Assembly (NCBI RefSeq): GCF_000218685.1
Contig: NW_006763299.1
Coordinates: 554,061-618,060 of the forward strand
Direction: 5' to 3'
DNA length: 64,000 nucleotides
DNA from: Serpula lacrymans var. lacrymans S7.9
Lineage: Eukaryota; Basidiomycota; Agaricomycetes; Boletales; Serpulaceae
The notes below the pieces were generated by a model. That model had not been told where the DNA came from. It saw nothing but the letters and a program-made list of their open reading frames with translations, and did not search any database. Numbering within the stretch: the first letter of the stretch is position 1; every line of letters starts with the position of its first letter. The position numbers were made by a program, and so were the translations under genes. Of this stretch, positions 38,208 through 49,062 are shown in pieces.

Positions 38208-41065
38208 ATGCCGGAGAGTCTTTTGGTTCCCTCGGTATTATCTGGCCTCGAGGCTGGGAGTATCTCGGATACTGGTTCAGCAACAGGCCAGGACTTATCA
38301 GTCCCCAGGTTTCCTCACACGCGTGCCCAACTGTCGTCTATCGCCCGTCAACACAAGCCATTGGAAGGATACGATAGTGATGCGGAGGGCGACGATACCA
38401 CTCGTGTCAGCAGCTCTCTTGTCAACAAAGTCGTTGCTCTGCTCGATGGTGAGCATGAAGATGAGCTCAAGGCGCTGCTGAAGGATGCCTTTGGCGTTGA
38501 TAATGATATGGTCAGTGTCGTGTTGCTCAAGTTCGTAAATTGTATTCCTGACGATAATACTTCAGGTGGAACAGCATGTTTTGGATTTGATGCATAAACA
38601 TCGCGACGACGTTGCTGGAGTCCCATTTCTCTTCTTAACACCCACTCGGCGTCCATCGCGACCTTCATCTCGCGCGTCGTCTCACTCTGTTAGAGTCGGT
38701 GGAAACCGACCGGACACGCCAAATTCGGTCCCTAGCTCTCCTCTCGCGATAGCCTTTAGAAGGCCTCACACCCCTGCAACTTCTCCTCTGGCGGGTGGTG
38801 CTGGTGTAGCCTCTTCATATATGTCTGCCCGTAGCGAATCCCCTATGAACTCTCCTACCTTTGCGCACGCTCAGGCAACTCAAGCTTACAATCAGTTTAC
38901 GTCGAGTTTACCCTCATCACCGTTATCGTCACCTCGTTTGCTTAATGCTAAAGCTTCCGAGTTCAAACCAATACCCAGACCTCTCTCTGCAGCATCCTCA
39001 AACCCAAGCTCATTTCCTGGTTATAGAACCGAAACCCCTTCTCCAGATTTGTGGGCACATAATTCCTTGAGGGCAACCTCAAACCTGGCTATAGCAGCTC
39101 CCCTGATGCCTGACCAGGGCCTTATGCCTCGAGCACTCACACCGAGTTCTCTTCGCTCCTCCTTACGTCCCAACGATAAGGATGACGACGACGATCCCTT
39201 CGATCCTTTTGCCACTCAGCCGACCAATCGATCCTTCCATCCCATAACAATAACCGATTTCGATTCACAGTGGTCTGCTACTCCGTCATCTGATGCCTCT
39301 ATTGGAAGTCCATATATGAATGATGATCAAGGACAACACCAAGATGCATATGATCCTGGAAATGCTGCTCTGGAAACAGACTATGAGGCCGCTGCATTGT
39401 TGACCGATGGCATGACGCCTTTTGATGTCCTAAGTTCCGTCTTCGGTTCAACTCTCGCCCCTTCAGAGCTCGAAGAAGCTCTGGCGAATAATGGCTATGA
39501 CTTTGAACGTGCTATGGCGTGGCTTGTGGATCGTGCACTACCTACCTTACCTCAGCACCCCGGACCTCAAATCAGAGTGCAGCCAATGGGCGGTCGCGTC
39601 ACCTTAGTCTCCAGAGAGGGGACAGGAGGAGCTGTACGTACTGGTAGAGCTGGGTATACCCTTCCAACTGCTTTTCCGGCACGACCCATGCCAAGGCCAG
39701 TTCAAGGCCGCCCAGTACAAGGAGGTAACCGAGTTTGTCGATACTTCGTGGCGGGAGAATGTTTACGGGCGGACTGTCGATTCAGGTTGGTGTCAGTTAT
39801 GTTACTGCTGCCGTCACCTTCATTTTCTTTCTTTATAGCCACGATCTTGAAAGGGCTCTGTGTCGCTTTTGGTTGCGTGGTACCTGTGCAAAGCAAGATA
39901 ATTGCGAGTTTTTGCATCATTTACCCAAAGATGTCGACGTTTCGACCATTACAAATGCATTCTCTCGTACAAATATAGGTACGAACAATACGTCGAACCC
40001 CTCGCCTAGTCCACCACCGGATGAATACCCTGCCCTCGCCACCAGTAACGCTATAGCAGGCCGAGGCAAGAGGGGAGGACATGGATACGGTCGCGACGAA
40101 GTGGTTCACCACGACCCCGGGAGAACTAGATTCGCTGCTGCTGTCAAACGTGCTCCGCAGGTCCCCGTTCCGTCAGACTCTACACTGGCTGCGCGCCGCG
40201 AAGTTATGGGTAGTTCAGCCGATAACCTGCACCACCGATCTGCTATCGTTGCACCAAGGCCATCGCCTCGCTTGAAGTTGCGCATTCCTTCGCTATTGCC
40301 CACCTTACTTACGGGTGAATCGATAAGTAGTCTATACATGGCATATCGTTCACGGGCACTGCAGCTGGGCGCTGCTCGCAATGCTTGCCTTTCACGCGCT
40401 GCAGACGCATGGAGGCGCGGTGATGGTGCAGCTGCTAAAAGGTTTAGCAGAGAGGGGCATGATCTGAACACCAAAATGGGCACCGAGATGACAGATGCCG
40501 CAGGTAAACTGGTTCGGGAACGTGCAAACCTTTCTGAGCAGGCCGTAAAATCAAGGGAGCTGAGTTGGTCTGATGACATAGGTGACAGAACAGCCCGGGG
40601 TCGGGTTTCAGGAGGTGGTTTGGGTGTTTGTCTAGGGATTGCTCGAAAAGATATTGGGGGCGAGGGTAAGCTGACCTCCGATGAGAGGACAGAAACCATG
40701 TTGGATCTACACGGATTACATTCCAATGAAGCCACAGAGATCCTTGAGGAATTCCTGCTTTCGGTAAGTGGCATAGTGAATTGACAAGTCGCTGTAGACT
40801 GATGTTTTGTTATAGTTGGAGCAGGAACATTTCTTGGGACTGGGTGCGTACTTTTAATTACACTTTAATCACTTGATCTGACATGCATGTATGTACAGCC
40901 TATGTGGTTGTCGGTGAAGAAAAACATACCGGGACTCAAGACGTTGCTCGTGGTGCATCGCGCGCTCGCCTAGCTACTGGAGTTCGAGAATGGTTACACC
41001 GGTGGGGTTATCCCTGGAGCGAGCGTGATGGTGTAATATGCGTGGATGCACTTACACATGCTTAA
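38208..41065 (+). CDS. CCCH zinc-finger and Smr-domain protein (CUE-like domain, DUF1771)
   Basis: Five exons (38208-38510, 38566-39785, 39839-40763, 40816-40843, 40899-41065) join to 880 residues. The first in-frame ATG is 38208 (MPESLLVPSVLSGLEAGS). After a disordered region comes a CUE/UBA-like module, FDVLSSVFGSTLAPSELEEA plus GYDFERAMAWLVDRALP. Two CCCH fingers follow: CRYFVAGECLRADCRFSH (CX7CX4CX3H, split by intron 2) and CRFWLRGTCAKQDNCEFLH (CX7CX5CX3H). Next is DUF1771 (YRSRALQLGAARNACLSRAA to FSREGHDLNTKM), then the Smr domain, TMLDLHGLHSNEATEILEEF to YVVVGEEKHTG with the LDLHG motif. Smr domains are often RNA endonucleases; together with CCCH fingers this suggests an RNA-cleaving or mRNA quality-control factor (Cue2/N4BP2-like), which is inference. 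Confidence 0.88.
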
Positions 41066-41525
41066 AAGCAAATTTGATGCTAAGCTAGACAACGGATTTT
41101 GATTTATAGCTTTCTTTGGTCCTATATTGCTTGTATTTGTGGGATGTTATGATTAGGTAGATAACGCAAAATTTGTACTGGTGTAACGTTGTTCCTGTAC
41201 ATGCGAAATGAAATTAAAAGTGACATACTTTATACCCTGCACAAACCAAACAATTATCGTACTTCCTGGATCATCGTATGCTGATAATCCAATGCTCTCA
41301 ATGTCGCCTACTATGCTCTGATGCTACATGGTAAGCTTACGAGCTGAGCGCTGAACGTCAAACAGGCCGTATTTCAAGTTGTTTCGCGTAGTAACATTGC
41401 CACATGTCAGGCGGGTAACGTGGCCAACAACTGCCACTTGCCTACGGCGCAACTCTGACATCCCACCACACTGCCTGTCTTATAGTCAGGACTGGGTCAT
41501 TATATCCTTTCAGACTTCTACGGCC
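41066..41525. other. Intergenic region before coiled-coil gene
   Basis: About 460 bases. The open frame of the next gene extends into it (from about 41379) but without an ATG. Nothing else is recognised. Confidence 0.4.
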
Positions 41526-42983
41526 ATGTCTGTTGCTCAACAAACCGAAGGCGAGGAGCAGAATCCTCGTACTTACTCCATCGACCTGAGTCTTGAGCTG
41601 GAACACCAACTCAACAACGAGCCAGATGCGCTCGACTCGCCCACTGCAGAAAGGCCACATTCGCTTGATCCACATGTCCTTGCCTCCATTGTCGCGCAGC
41701 TCAGGACGTCACTCTCAGATATCACAAAGGAGCGCGATGATCTCGTGCTTTCGCTGGGAGAAACCCGAAGTCGCGAGAACGGCTTACAGGACACGCTGGC
41801 CCACATGACGCAGAAATATACCAGAATGCAAGAGGAACTAGATATAGCCAATGCTAAAATTAAGGATGATGAAGATGCCATTTCTATGCTCAGAACGAAG
41901 GTGGAGGAAAGCAGGTTCGGAGCTGTCCACTCTTCTACTTCGATGTTCCAGACTAATATATATAACATTGATAACATTAGGCGCGGTCTCATGAGGCTGC
42001 AAACTGAGAGTCGTCGAGCGAGCCAAGTTCCTGTGGGACTTGATTTATCTCGCGCGAGTCTTCCAGGACTTGGAGGTCCCTCGTCTTCGAAACGCACTTC
42101 CTTCGCCCCGCCCAGCTCACCAGGAGTTTCCCGTATCAACAGTCATAGACGTATTTCCTCGGTCTCCGATGCCAACTTCAACATTTTATCAAGCCCTCAT
42201 ATACCTAATTTGTCGTTCCCTGACAACAGCACGAGCGTCCCCGGAAACTCTAGACGAATGTCAGGGATCTTCGGACGCACATCACCGCAACATCTTGATG
42301 ATCACACAGACGATAACGCTATAGCCGAGTCAGAGTCTTTGCGTTCGGAACTCAAGGCCATTAAGACTGAATTGGAGGAAGTCAAGCATGAGCTACGGGA
42401 GACATCTGAAGCAAGAGAAGCTTCAGAGACTTGCGTGAAGGCTCTTCGAGAGTTTATACAGGAGTATAAGGTTGGCGAGCAACCAATTCCAGGCGACGAT
42501 CTGGTCAGAAAGACATCCAACAGCCCTGCGGGCACCGGCCGGTCCGCTGCAGAGACGCACAAGAGTAGTGCTTCTGGAGGGGGGTGGGGCTTCAAACTTT
42601 GGAGAGGGGAAGAGACGACGAAGACAGTTCCATCAAACATCCCTGTTCCGGCACCTTCCAACGCTTCTAACGCTCCATTGGCGAAGAAGCTGGGAGGGTT
42701 TTTTAGTTCTCGGTCCGCACCGTCTGGAGAATCATTCTCCCCCCTACGACAGTCTCAGCTCCGCGAGCAGGTCCCGCTATACAATGGACTCTCTGATACA
42801 TCTTCTGTTGAAGAATCTGTAGCAGAGCCCGTTAGTCCATTGACGACAGCAAGCGACTTTCCTGCAGGGGTGGTAGTACGTGATGTCAGCGGTCCACTGT
42901 CGTTGGATCTAGTGGGACCAGATCAAGCCAAAGAGAGACCCGAATCACAGATTTCCTATTCTTCAAAGGGAAATTTGGAATAG
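41526..42983 (+). CDS. Unrecognised coiled-coil protein with Trp/Gly-rich motif
   Basis: Starts at ATG 41526 (MSVAQQTEGEEQNPRTYS). The frame is open throughout, but 41915-41980 is most likely a 66-nt intron (donor GCAG|GTTC, acceptor ACATTAG|GC): its removal keeps the frame and joins TKVEESR to RGLMRLQTESRRAS. The spliced product is about 463 residues. Two long coiled coils are visible: residues about 50-135 (LRTSLSDITKERDDLVLSL) and about 255-310 (SLRSELKAIKTELEEVKHEL). Then comes GGGWGFKLWRGEE and KKLGGFFSSRSA, a pattern of a short hydrophobic/aromatic patch in disorder. The rest is Ser/Pro-rich. I do not recognise the family; a trafficking or cytoskeletal adaptor is possible. Confidence 0.75.
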   Translation: MSVAQQTEGEEQNPRTYSIDLSLELEHQLNNEPDALDSPTAERPHSLDPHVLASIVAQLRTSLSDITKERDDLVLSLGETRSRENGLQDTLAHMTQKYTRMQEELDIANAKIKDDEDAISMLRTKVEESRFGAVHSSTSMFQTNIYNIDNIRRGLMRLQTESRRASQVPVGLDLSRASLPGLGGPSSSKRTSFAPPSSPGVSRINSHRRISSVSDANFNILSSPHIPNLSFPDNSTSVPGNSRRMSGIFGRTSPQHLDDHTDDNAIAESESLRSELKAIKTELEEVKHELRETSEAREASETCVKALREFIQEYKVGEQPIPGDDLVRKTSNSPAGTGRSAAETHKSSASGGGWGFKLWRGEETTKTVPSNIPVPAPSNASNAPLAKKLGGFFSSRSAPSGESFSPLRQSQLREQVPLYNGLSDTSSVEESVAEPVSPLTTASDFPAGVVVRDVSGPLSLDLVGPDQAKERPESQISYSSKGNLE

Positions 42984-43369
42984 TTCGCGCAATTGAGTGT
43001 TTGTCGATTATGAGGTCAAGACTTTGTATGCACCTACTTAATGTTCCTCAGATACCCGTACATTACGATTCTTGGAAGCCTCAAAGGTCTTTTACGGAAC
43101 ATTGCATGCACCCAGGCTCAGTTACTTCACCAGTTGACTATGGCGTATATTATAAACTGTAATATGATGTTTACAATCCGGGTCTGTCAAAGCCTTAGAG
43201 AATATAGATAGTAGTCATCGGTCTGGATCCAGAACAGCGCGAGCGTATTACATTACGGAAATTACCTATGTTGAATGCACGAAGTATGAATGCATGAAGT
43301 ATGAAAGCTAAGTAACAGTAAAAGTAAAATAAAGATCTAAAAAGTACATAGAAGTGAAAGGGGCGTGTG
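42984..43369. other. Convergent 3' intergenic region
   Basis: About 390 bases between the coiled-coil gene (+) and SUR2 (-) stops. A small tandem duplication is seen at about 43273-43305 (gaatgcacgaagtat / gaatgcatgaagtat). Nothing else. Confidence 0.45.
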
Positions 43370-44455
43370 TTAAGTAGTTTTGGTCTTGGTCTTGTTCCTG
43401 CGAGTTTCGATATCTTTCCTGGTCATGCGGGTCCCCAATAATGTATCCCAGTGAACAAAGAACGGTTGAGAGAAATTGGACTTGATGCCAATTGTCTAAT
43501 GAAAGTAATGATGTCAGCGTCGAAAAGGTATTACAAGCCAAATAATATACCTGATGGTGTATGTCATGATAGTCTGCGTTGTTGGTGCTGAGTATTTGAA
43601 GAGGGTCGAACGGGAAATTATAGCCACAGTGATCATCGACCGTTTTGCAGGTGCTGAATGCAAACAAGAGGATTGATTGACGAATGGTCAAACAGGATAG
43701 ATACTCGGCAACCATGGCACCCATCGTATCCAAAAGGAAGCCTTCCACAGGATGGTTATACAGCGCCCCGAAAGCATAAGGGACATATAGCCTGTGGTGT
43801 ACAGAATGTAAATGCTTGTACAAGAACTTGTTGGTGTGCATCAAGCGGTGAAGGAAATATTGCCATGTATCGATTACGAACCTAAAGCGGTGATTTTAGT
43901 AAACGATCAGAGAAAGGAGTTTTATAGCATATAGACGCACATAGCAAAGAAAAGTTGAGCCATTGGGATTCCCCACCAATAAAGCCATTGCACTATCCCA
44001 GCACCCCTTGACTCCAGAAAATCCTGACCTGCTTCATCCCCTATGGTGCGATGAATGATGGAAACTAGGATCCGACCAATGGTTGACATGGCTTCCTGAT
44101 GGCCAGAGAGTGTGTATGGTGGAGCATCCGTCAACCAGAATATTCCTAACATCGTTTGAACAGAATGTTGCAAAACAACGGCCCAGACGACGTCCCAGCG
44201 TGAAGCCAAGTTGCGAGATTTGACTTCAGCGGATTCGTGTATGCGATATCTGTCCAGCCATTTCCACCCGGATATGTCGAGGAGATGAAAAAAAAAAGAG
44301 AGCAGCCAGTAGGCAAGAACTGGGGCAGCGAGAGCTAGGGCATAGTCTGGTATGTCTCTGAGCAATGTCGGACGATAACTGAAATAAAATGGTACATCGG
44401 TCACCGGTGTACATACATCCTGGCCGTCATAGAAAGATTGGCATGTTGTGTTCAT
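43370..44455 (-). CDS. SUR2: Sphinganine C4-hydroxylase (fatty acid hydroxylase superfamily)
   Basis: An ER membrane di-iron enzyme that hydroxylates the sphinganine long-chain base to phytosphingosine. The first ATG in frame is 44455 (MNTTCQSFYDGQDVCTPVTD). Membrane segments include DYALALAAPVLAYWLLSFFF. SRWDVVWAVVLQHSVQTMLG is typical of Sur2. The His boxes are complete after splicing: HRLMHTNKFLYKHLHSVHH (boxes HxxxH and HxxHH) and DYHDIHHQ. The last exon reads IGIKSNFSQPFFVHWDTLLG and ends on a Lys/Thr-rich tail KTKTKTT (TAA 43370-43372), which may serve as an ER retention signal. Three exons. Confidence 0.93.
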
Positions 44456-44824
44456 GGCGAGAGGGATGGGATCAAGGAGCACAATGCTCAGATTTCGCAG
44501 AACTTATGTCGATGGAGTAGCAGTGTTGGCTTGAATACCACCGTACGACAATTTCTCGATTTTCACATCATTCCTTACAGCGTACGTAAGCTTGCCGCAC
44601 AGCTTTTCACCGCGTTCTGAGTTACGTTTCGGATTTCCCCTTTGCACCAATTGTACATGTCATGCGCTGGGTTATTACACAATTACATGTTCGCAACCTG
44701 GCACCAACGCTCTGGCAACCTGGCTTCCCTAGGGATCATCCGGGGTCCTTATAACCATCAGTTGGAATAATGTGGAGTTGAAAGCCAGCATGCGTACTGT
44801 TTTCGAACGGGGAAGGGTATAGCA
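44456..44824. promoter_or_regulatory. Intergenic: SUR2 promoter
   Basis: About 370 bases. A 10-base direct repeat GCAACCTGGC occurs twice around 44694-44727. No coding signal. Confidence 0.4.
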
Positions 44825-45034
44825 TCAGAATGGGCACAAACCAATGTCAGACGTGGGAGGTGCTGCGATATAGGTGGCGTTACGAAATCATATGGCAGCT
44901 CAAGGTGAAGTTTCCAACTTACCACCGTCTTCTATTGCAGGACAATCAGCATTTTCAATAACTCCAGCGTGTGTCAGAGTTGAAACAGCGAGCAGGAGTG
45001 CAAAGAGTCGATAGCTAACAGAGAATGGCGACAT
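44825..45034 (-). CDS. Candidate small secreted protein (about 50 residues)
   Basis: A short two-exon reading: ATG at 45034, MSPFSVSYRLFALLLAVSTL then THAGVIENADCPAIEDGG, a GTAAGT donor at about 44923, acceptor TCGCAG at about 44862, and a short end APPTSDIGLCPF with TGA at 44825-44827. The N-terminus is a good signal peptide with likely cleavage after THA. The mature peptide would be only about 27 residues with two cysteines. Strong splice sites and the signal peptide support it; no family is recognised. It could be an effector-like or surface peptide, or a chance reading. Confidence 0.45.
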
Positions 45035-45745
45035 GGATAGCTGGAGATTGGTGTTAAGCTGCAAGAATACCGTTAAACCGGGTACGAGACCTTTGCCAGC
45101 CATTATAAAACTTTCAGTGCATAGGGTTGAATCGTATCAATGAAATAGAAAATGTTTCATATCATGGATCTATCACTAACGTTTTATTTATGACATTCAT
45201 TCTTCTGTCAAAAAGCTGTTTTTACCATGTATGGCATCCGTCGACGTCAGGCCAGAAAAGGTGCAAAAGCCTGCGACATGGCTATATAAAAACCGAATTT
45301 TGCGATATTTCTGATACCCTACGCTCTGATCCTAGGAAATAGATCAAGGAAATAGTACAGCCGTGCATCAGTTTGAAGATAAGCCACTGATAAGCCCCAT
45401 CTGTGATCTGGAAGTGTTCAAAAAATGCTGTACGTGCCATCCAAACATCGATATAGCTTGTCATCCTGCTGATGGATTTATTTATATCATAGCCAAAAAG
45501 TGTACCGGAAAACTACAAGTTCCAGGAACACTACGCTAACATGTACACTGCCAGTGAGTACAGTACACTGATGCGCGCAGCTGCATAGAAAACACACGAT
45601 CTGATCTGACACAGATTCTGACTAGGCTCAACGCAATGTTTGCTAACCGAGCCAAGGCTGGACGTTGTAATGCATTAATCATGACGCTTGCCCTCCATCG
45701 TCCCTGAACTTATAGGTCAGGTTTTCCTCTTGAACTTTAGCCTAC
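45035..45745. other. Intergenic region upstream of But2-like gene
   Basis: About 710 bases, AT-rich. No coding exon, repeat or RNA gene was recognised. It should hold both divergent promoters. Confidence 0.4.
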
Positions 45746-46741
45746 ATGTATCAACTGACATCTACAAGTAGCGTTTCACTCGCGTCTGTAGCGGGTGACG
45801 AAGGTGACGAAGGCAATCTCAGTCGCAGGGATACTGACCCGAAACTCCCCTTTTGGGCTATTCTGGTCTGCATTACTTGCACAGTTGTCAACCTCGTATC
45901 TGTATCACAGCACTCACGCTATGAGTCGCATCCGTATGCGTTCCTCTCGAACACGCCTCGATTAGCAAAGCAGGAAATTGCTAAACTTCGCCGACCCTCC
46001 CAATTTATTGGCTTTGACCAAATTGATCGTTCAGCATCGTTTCAGCACAAGCACTTTGTCAATTACCCATTCCTCCTTACTCAGGTAGACAAGGGTGCAC
46101 AGGAGAAGGTTTTTAATGGTGGCGATCCCAGAAGGCTTATGACTCCTATCGGGACAATATCGCCGGAAGACCGAAGGGTTCACATTACTCCAACGGTTAG
46201 TCTACGATAGATATACTATCGTGTTATCGCACTAACCGTTCGTTTAACTGTAACATAGATATCAACTATATTACAATTCAGAGCACTGGACTTCGGGATG
46301 GAACATTGCCAATTGCAAGTTGTCCTTCCAACATCAGTAGCAAGCAAGTCATCTACGACACTAGAGCCATCTTCACTAGTGCTTGAACTGAACCGCCTTG
46401 ATGCATCTGGTGCTATGGATGCTAGTACCTTGTCCTACAAAACATGTCCTGGTTTTATCGGTAAGATCGCCGATATAAAGGTGGATTATGGTTTAACATG
46501 GAGTCACAACTTCACATGTGCGACGGATGAGGTGATCACATTCGAGCTTGCATGTAGCAGCTCGAAGAATCCTGGCGGTGAATGTTACGTTGACTGGTGG
46601 CAAACCAAGGGGCAATCAAACCCAGGTCAGTTCGGCATTTGTTTATTCCATGTCGGGATCTTGCTGAGGAATTTGATTCCGTACCAGCTGTGTTTCTTAC
46701 CCAACACACATCTGTTTAACATCGTAATATGCGAGTTCTAG
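45746..46741 (+). CDS. Membrane-anchored protein with But2-like C-terminal domain
   Basis: Exon 1 (45746-46195) starts MYQLTSTSSVSLASVAGDEG, carries a short acidic region and a single transmembrane helix, LPFWAILVCITCTVVNLVSV, then a presumed lumenal part with RPSQFIGFDQI. Exon 2 begins at 46259 (ISTILQFRALDFGMEHCQLQ). The pattern ISTxLQFRxxDFGMExC, an ELNRLDASGAMDASTLSYKT-type stretch and ECYVDWWQTK is the But2-like C-terminal domain found in large families in mushrooms. The end is uncertain: the frame runs to a stop at 46741, but a donor after QSNPG (46625) may lead to another exon downstream near 46760. Function is unknown. Confidence 0.7.
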
Positions 46742-47538
46742 TGCTAGTTCAGGCCCGGGCTCAAATCGAGAAATCGCCATCACAATATATGGTGTACTTC
46801 CTTCATCTCATAAATTCTTCTGGATTAATAGGCTCATTGGGAGACTACTACTGCATCGTACATTCCTGTTTTTGACCATTATTGTAAAGCCTGTACCGAA
46901 TATCTAGACTCTGACAGCTGTGCAAACGCCCGACATTCTCACATCTTGCACTAAGTCATACTTGAAACCAGGATCATGACACTGATGGCAACTTTCAGAA
47001 CTCATCGATACAGTGTACTATGGCTCCTTTTCACACTGTCAATAAAACTTTGTCGGATTTGATTGTGTTCTCTTGTTAGTATCAGAGGACATTCTTTGGT
47101 ATATGGCCTATGTATCTACAAAGTTAGAATGAAATCCAAAGTGACACTAAAGCTGGGGACACAAATCATTGTGGAATTTCACAAGATTACACCAAGAAGC
47201 AACTTTTGGATGAATTTTGTAGCTACAACTGATACAGCTTTACTACAAGAATGGAGTATGCCTGTAATCTACAGGATTTTCCGCACAAAATATCTCTATG
47301 AACAGAAATAATCTATGCAAAACTGAGGGCTGTAGATAGAAATCATTGTGAAATGTTGATTTGCTGGCACTGCTGTGTGACAAAGAGTGGCAGAGTGTGT
47401 CTGATCTGAGGACACATTTTAAATCCTTCTTGTACACTGCTACTTCTATTCCCCTTCATTTGGTGCCTACTTGCCTTATTCACCATGGTCTTCTGTGCTC
47501 TATCTAAACATGTAAAGCATATCAAGCAGCTCTGCACA
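46742..47538. other. Intergenic region at left edge of the transposon block
   Basis: About 800 bases. The frame at 47063-47311 has no recognisable domain. The 5' end of the decayed pogo element is expected in here, but I found no clear terminal inverted repeat. Confidence 0.35.
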
Positions 47539-47567
47539 ATGAAAAACATGCTGGAGCAGGCTGTTGG

Positions 47568-47985
47568 TGTTACAACCAAAGTTTTCATACTCTGACACAT
47601 AGTGAGAACAAGCAAAGAGGGGTGAGTGAGAGAGTGGATAAACTCCCTTAGGTTTAGGACCAAGCTAGCTGATGGTATTCAACAGGAGGACTGGCTGAGG
47701 AGTCTCCTTGATCTATTGGGGCTTATATACAACTACAAACTATTTGTACATGTGTACTTTACAGTTGATAACAGTGGTGGCTGATGATGCCATAGGGCGC
47801 AGCCCATGTGACTAGCTTCACTACATGAGAGAGTTGTATCTAAAAAATAAAGAGAAGCAGTGCAGTATGAGAAAGTGAATGATACAAGTGGAGTTTGAAA
47901 ATAAAGGAAAGTGCCATATAGCACAAGAGAGAAGGTTGGAGCGGGGATTGAAGGTTTAAGAGTCCAAAAATTGTGTATCATAATA
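47568..47985 (-). mobile_element. Chromoviral LTR copy C, antisense, inserted in the pogo element
   Basis: Read on the minus strand this 418-bp segment matches, with substitutions, the LTR at 53872-54287 from end to end. Shared blocks include CACAATTTTTGGAC, CACATGGGCTGCGCCCT, AATAGATCAAGGAGACTCCT and the end TTGGTTGTAACA. It is flanked by GTTGG (47563-47567) and GTTGT (47986-47990), a 4-of-5 match to a target duplication, so it is most likely a solo LTR. It splits the pogo transposase just before CIELAKPP. Confidence 0.8.
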
Positions 47986-48648
47986 GTTGTCATGTATTGT
48001 ATTGAGCTGGCAAAGCCTCCCAGTGAGAAAAGGAAGGGAGTAAGAATGATTGCAGAAGAATTTGGCATTCCTACACAGTACAAAATTATTCACAACCATG
48101 GAAGAACAATGTCAATGTTTGCATTTAATGGAGAAAAACAAAAGGTCTTGCCTGCACAAGAGCTCACAATGGTCCATTTTCTTCTCAAATCAGCAAAACA
48201 TGGATTTCCACTTTTGACTTGAGAAAATTGTGGCTTATGCTAATGCCATTATTAAGAGAAGGAAGGGACAAGACTTTGTTCCGAAGTCAGACTGTATAGG
48301 CAAGCAATGGGTATTCCTATTTCTTGATTGACACCATGACCAGTTGCAAACTCATTGGGGAAAAAAGCCTTGACACTCAGACTTTCAGAGAATCAAGGCA
48401 CTCAATCCTCTGAATGTCAAGCATTGGCTCAACTTAGTTGAGGAGCATATTGTAAAGAAAGGTATACAACCTAAGGATATATATGGGATGGATGAATCTG
48501 GCTTCCCATTGTCATCAACCACTCACACTCATCAGTGCATTGGAGGTCATGGTGTCAAGTTTCAGCATGTTGCAGGCTCAAGTGATTACAAGGATGTGAC
48601 TGTGTTAGTCACTATATGTGCTGATGGCACCATACTTTGTCCGATGAT

Positions 48649-49062
48649 TGTGAAAACACCAACAAGATTCTATCTAGGGGCACTGGAGAACAACTATAGA
48701 GGCTACAACTCAAATGAATAGTGGTACAACCTATCAAAGGGGGGAGGTTGTCATACTAATGTTGGTAGACACTAGAAGAGGACTCGCTCCCCATGTATAG
48801 CTTTAGTACATATACTACAATATATGAGGTACTATACAGTCGTAAATAAAGTTCAAAGTCTGATGTCTAGCATGTGACTGATCACATGGTGAGTCTAGAT
48901 ACTGATCAGGTGATGCATCACATAATTGGTCATGTGACTATGAAAAGTCCGAAATGTAAAGTAAAGTAAATGGTCACGTGATCAGTCACTTGACTTGGAA
49001 AATGAAAAGTAAAAGTACAGAAGAGTGAAGTATAAGTAGGTGCTGGTATGTTGATTGTAACA
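48649..49062. mobile_element. Solo LTR (414 bp) with perfect 5-bp target duplication, inside pogo transposase
   Basis: The segment begins TGTGAAAACACC and ends GATTGTAACA (TGT...ACA ends), flanked on both sides by ATGAT (48644-48648 and 49063-49067). Removing it with one ATGAT copy joins the transposase codons for CPM to IIDKGMNF without a frame change, which proves the insertion boundaries. It shows no resemblance to the other LTRs here. Internally it has a purine run (AAAGGGGGGAGG, about 48737) followed by TGTCATACTAATG, which looks like a polypurine tract next to an LTR start. A 5'-collapsed retroelement is therefore an alternative to a plain solo LTR. Confidence 0.85.

Noticed and set aside
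40106..40774. Minus-strand frame of 222 codons
   Set aside because: Antisense to the CCCH/Smr gene, which has recognised domains in the opposite strand.
44694..44727. Direct repeat GCAACCTGGC x2 as a regulatory site
   Set aside because: Two copies only, no known binding factor; noted in the intergenic entry but not claimed as an operator.
47911..47989. Apparent N-terminus MPYSTREKVGAG of the pogo transposase
   Set aside because: These codons are antisense LTR sequence reading by chance into the transposase frame.
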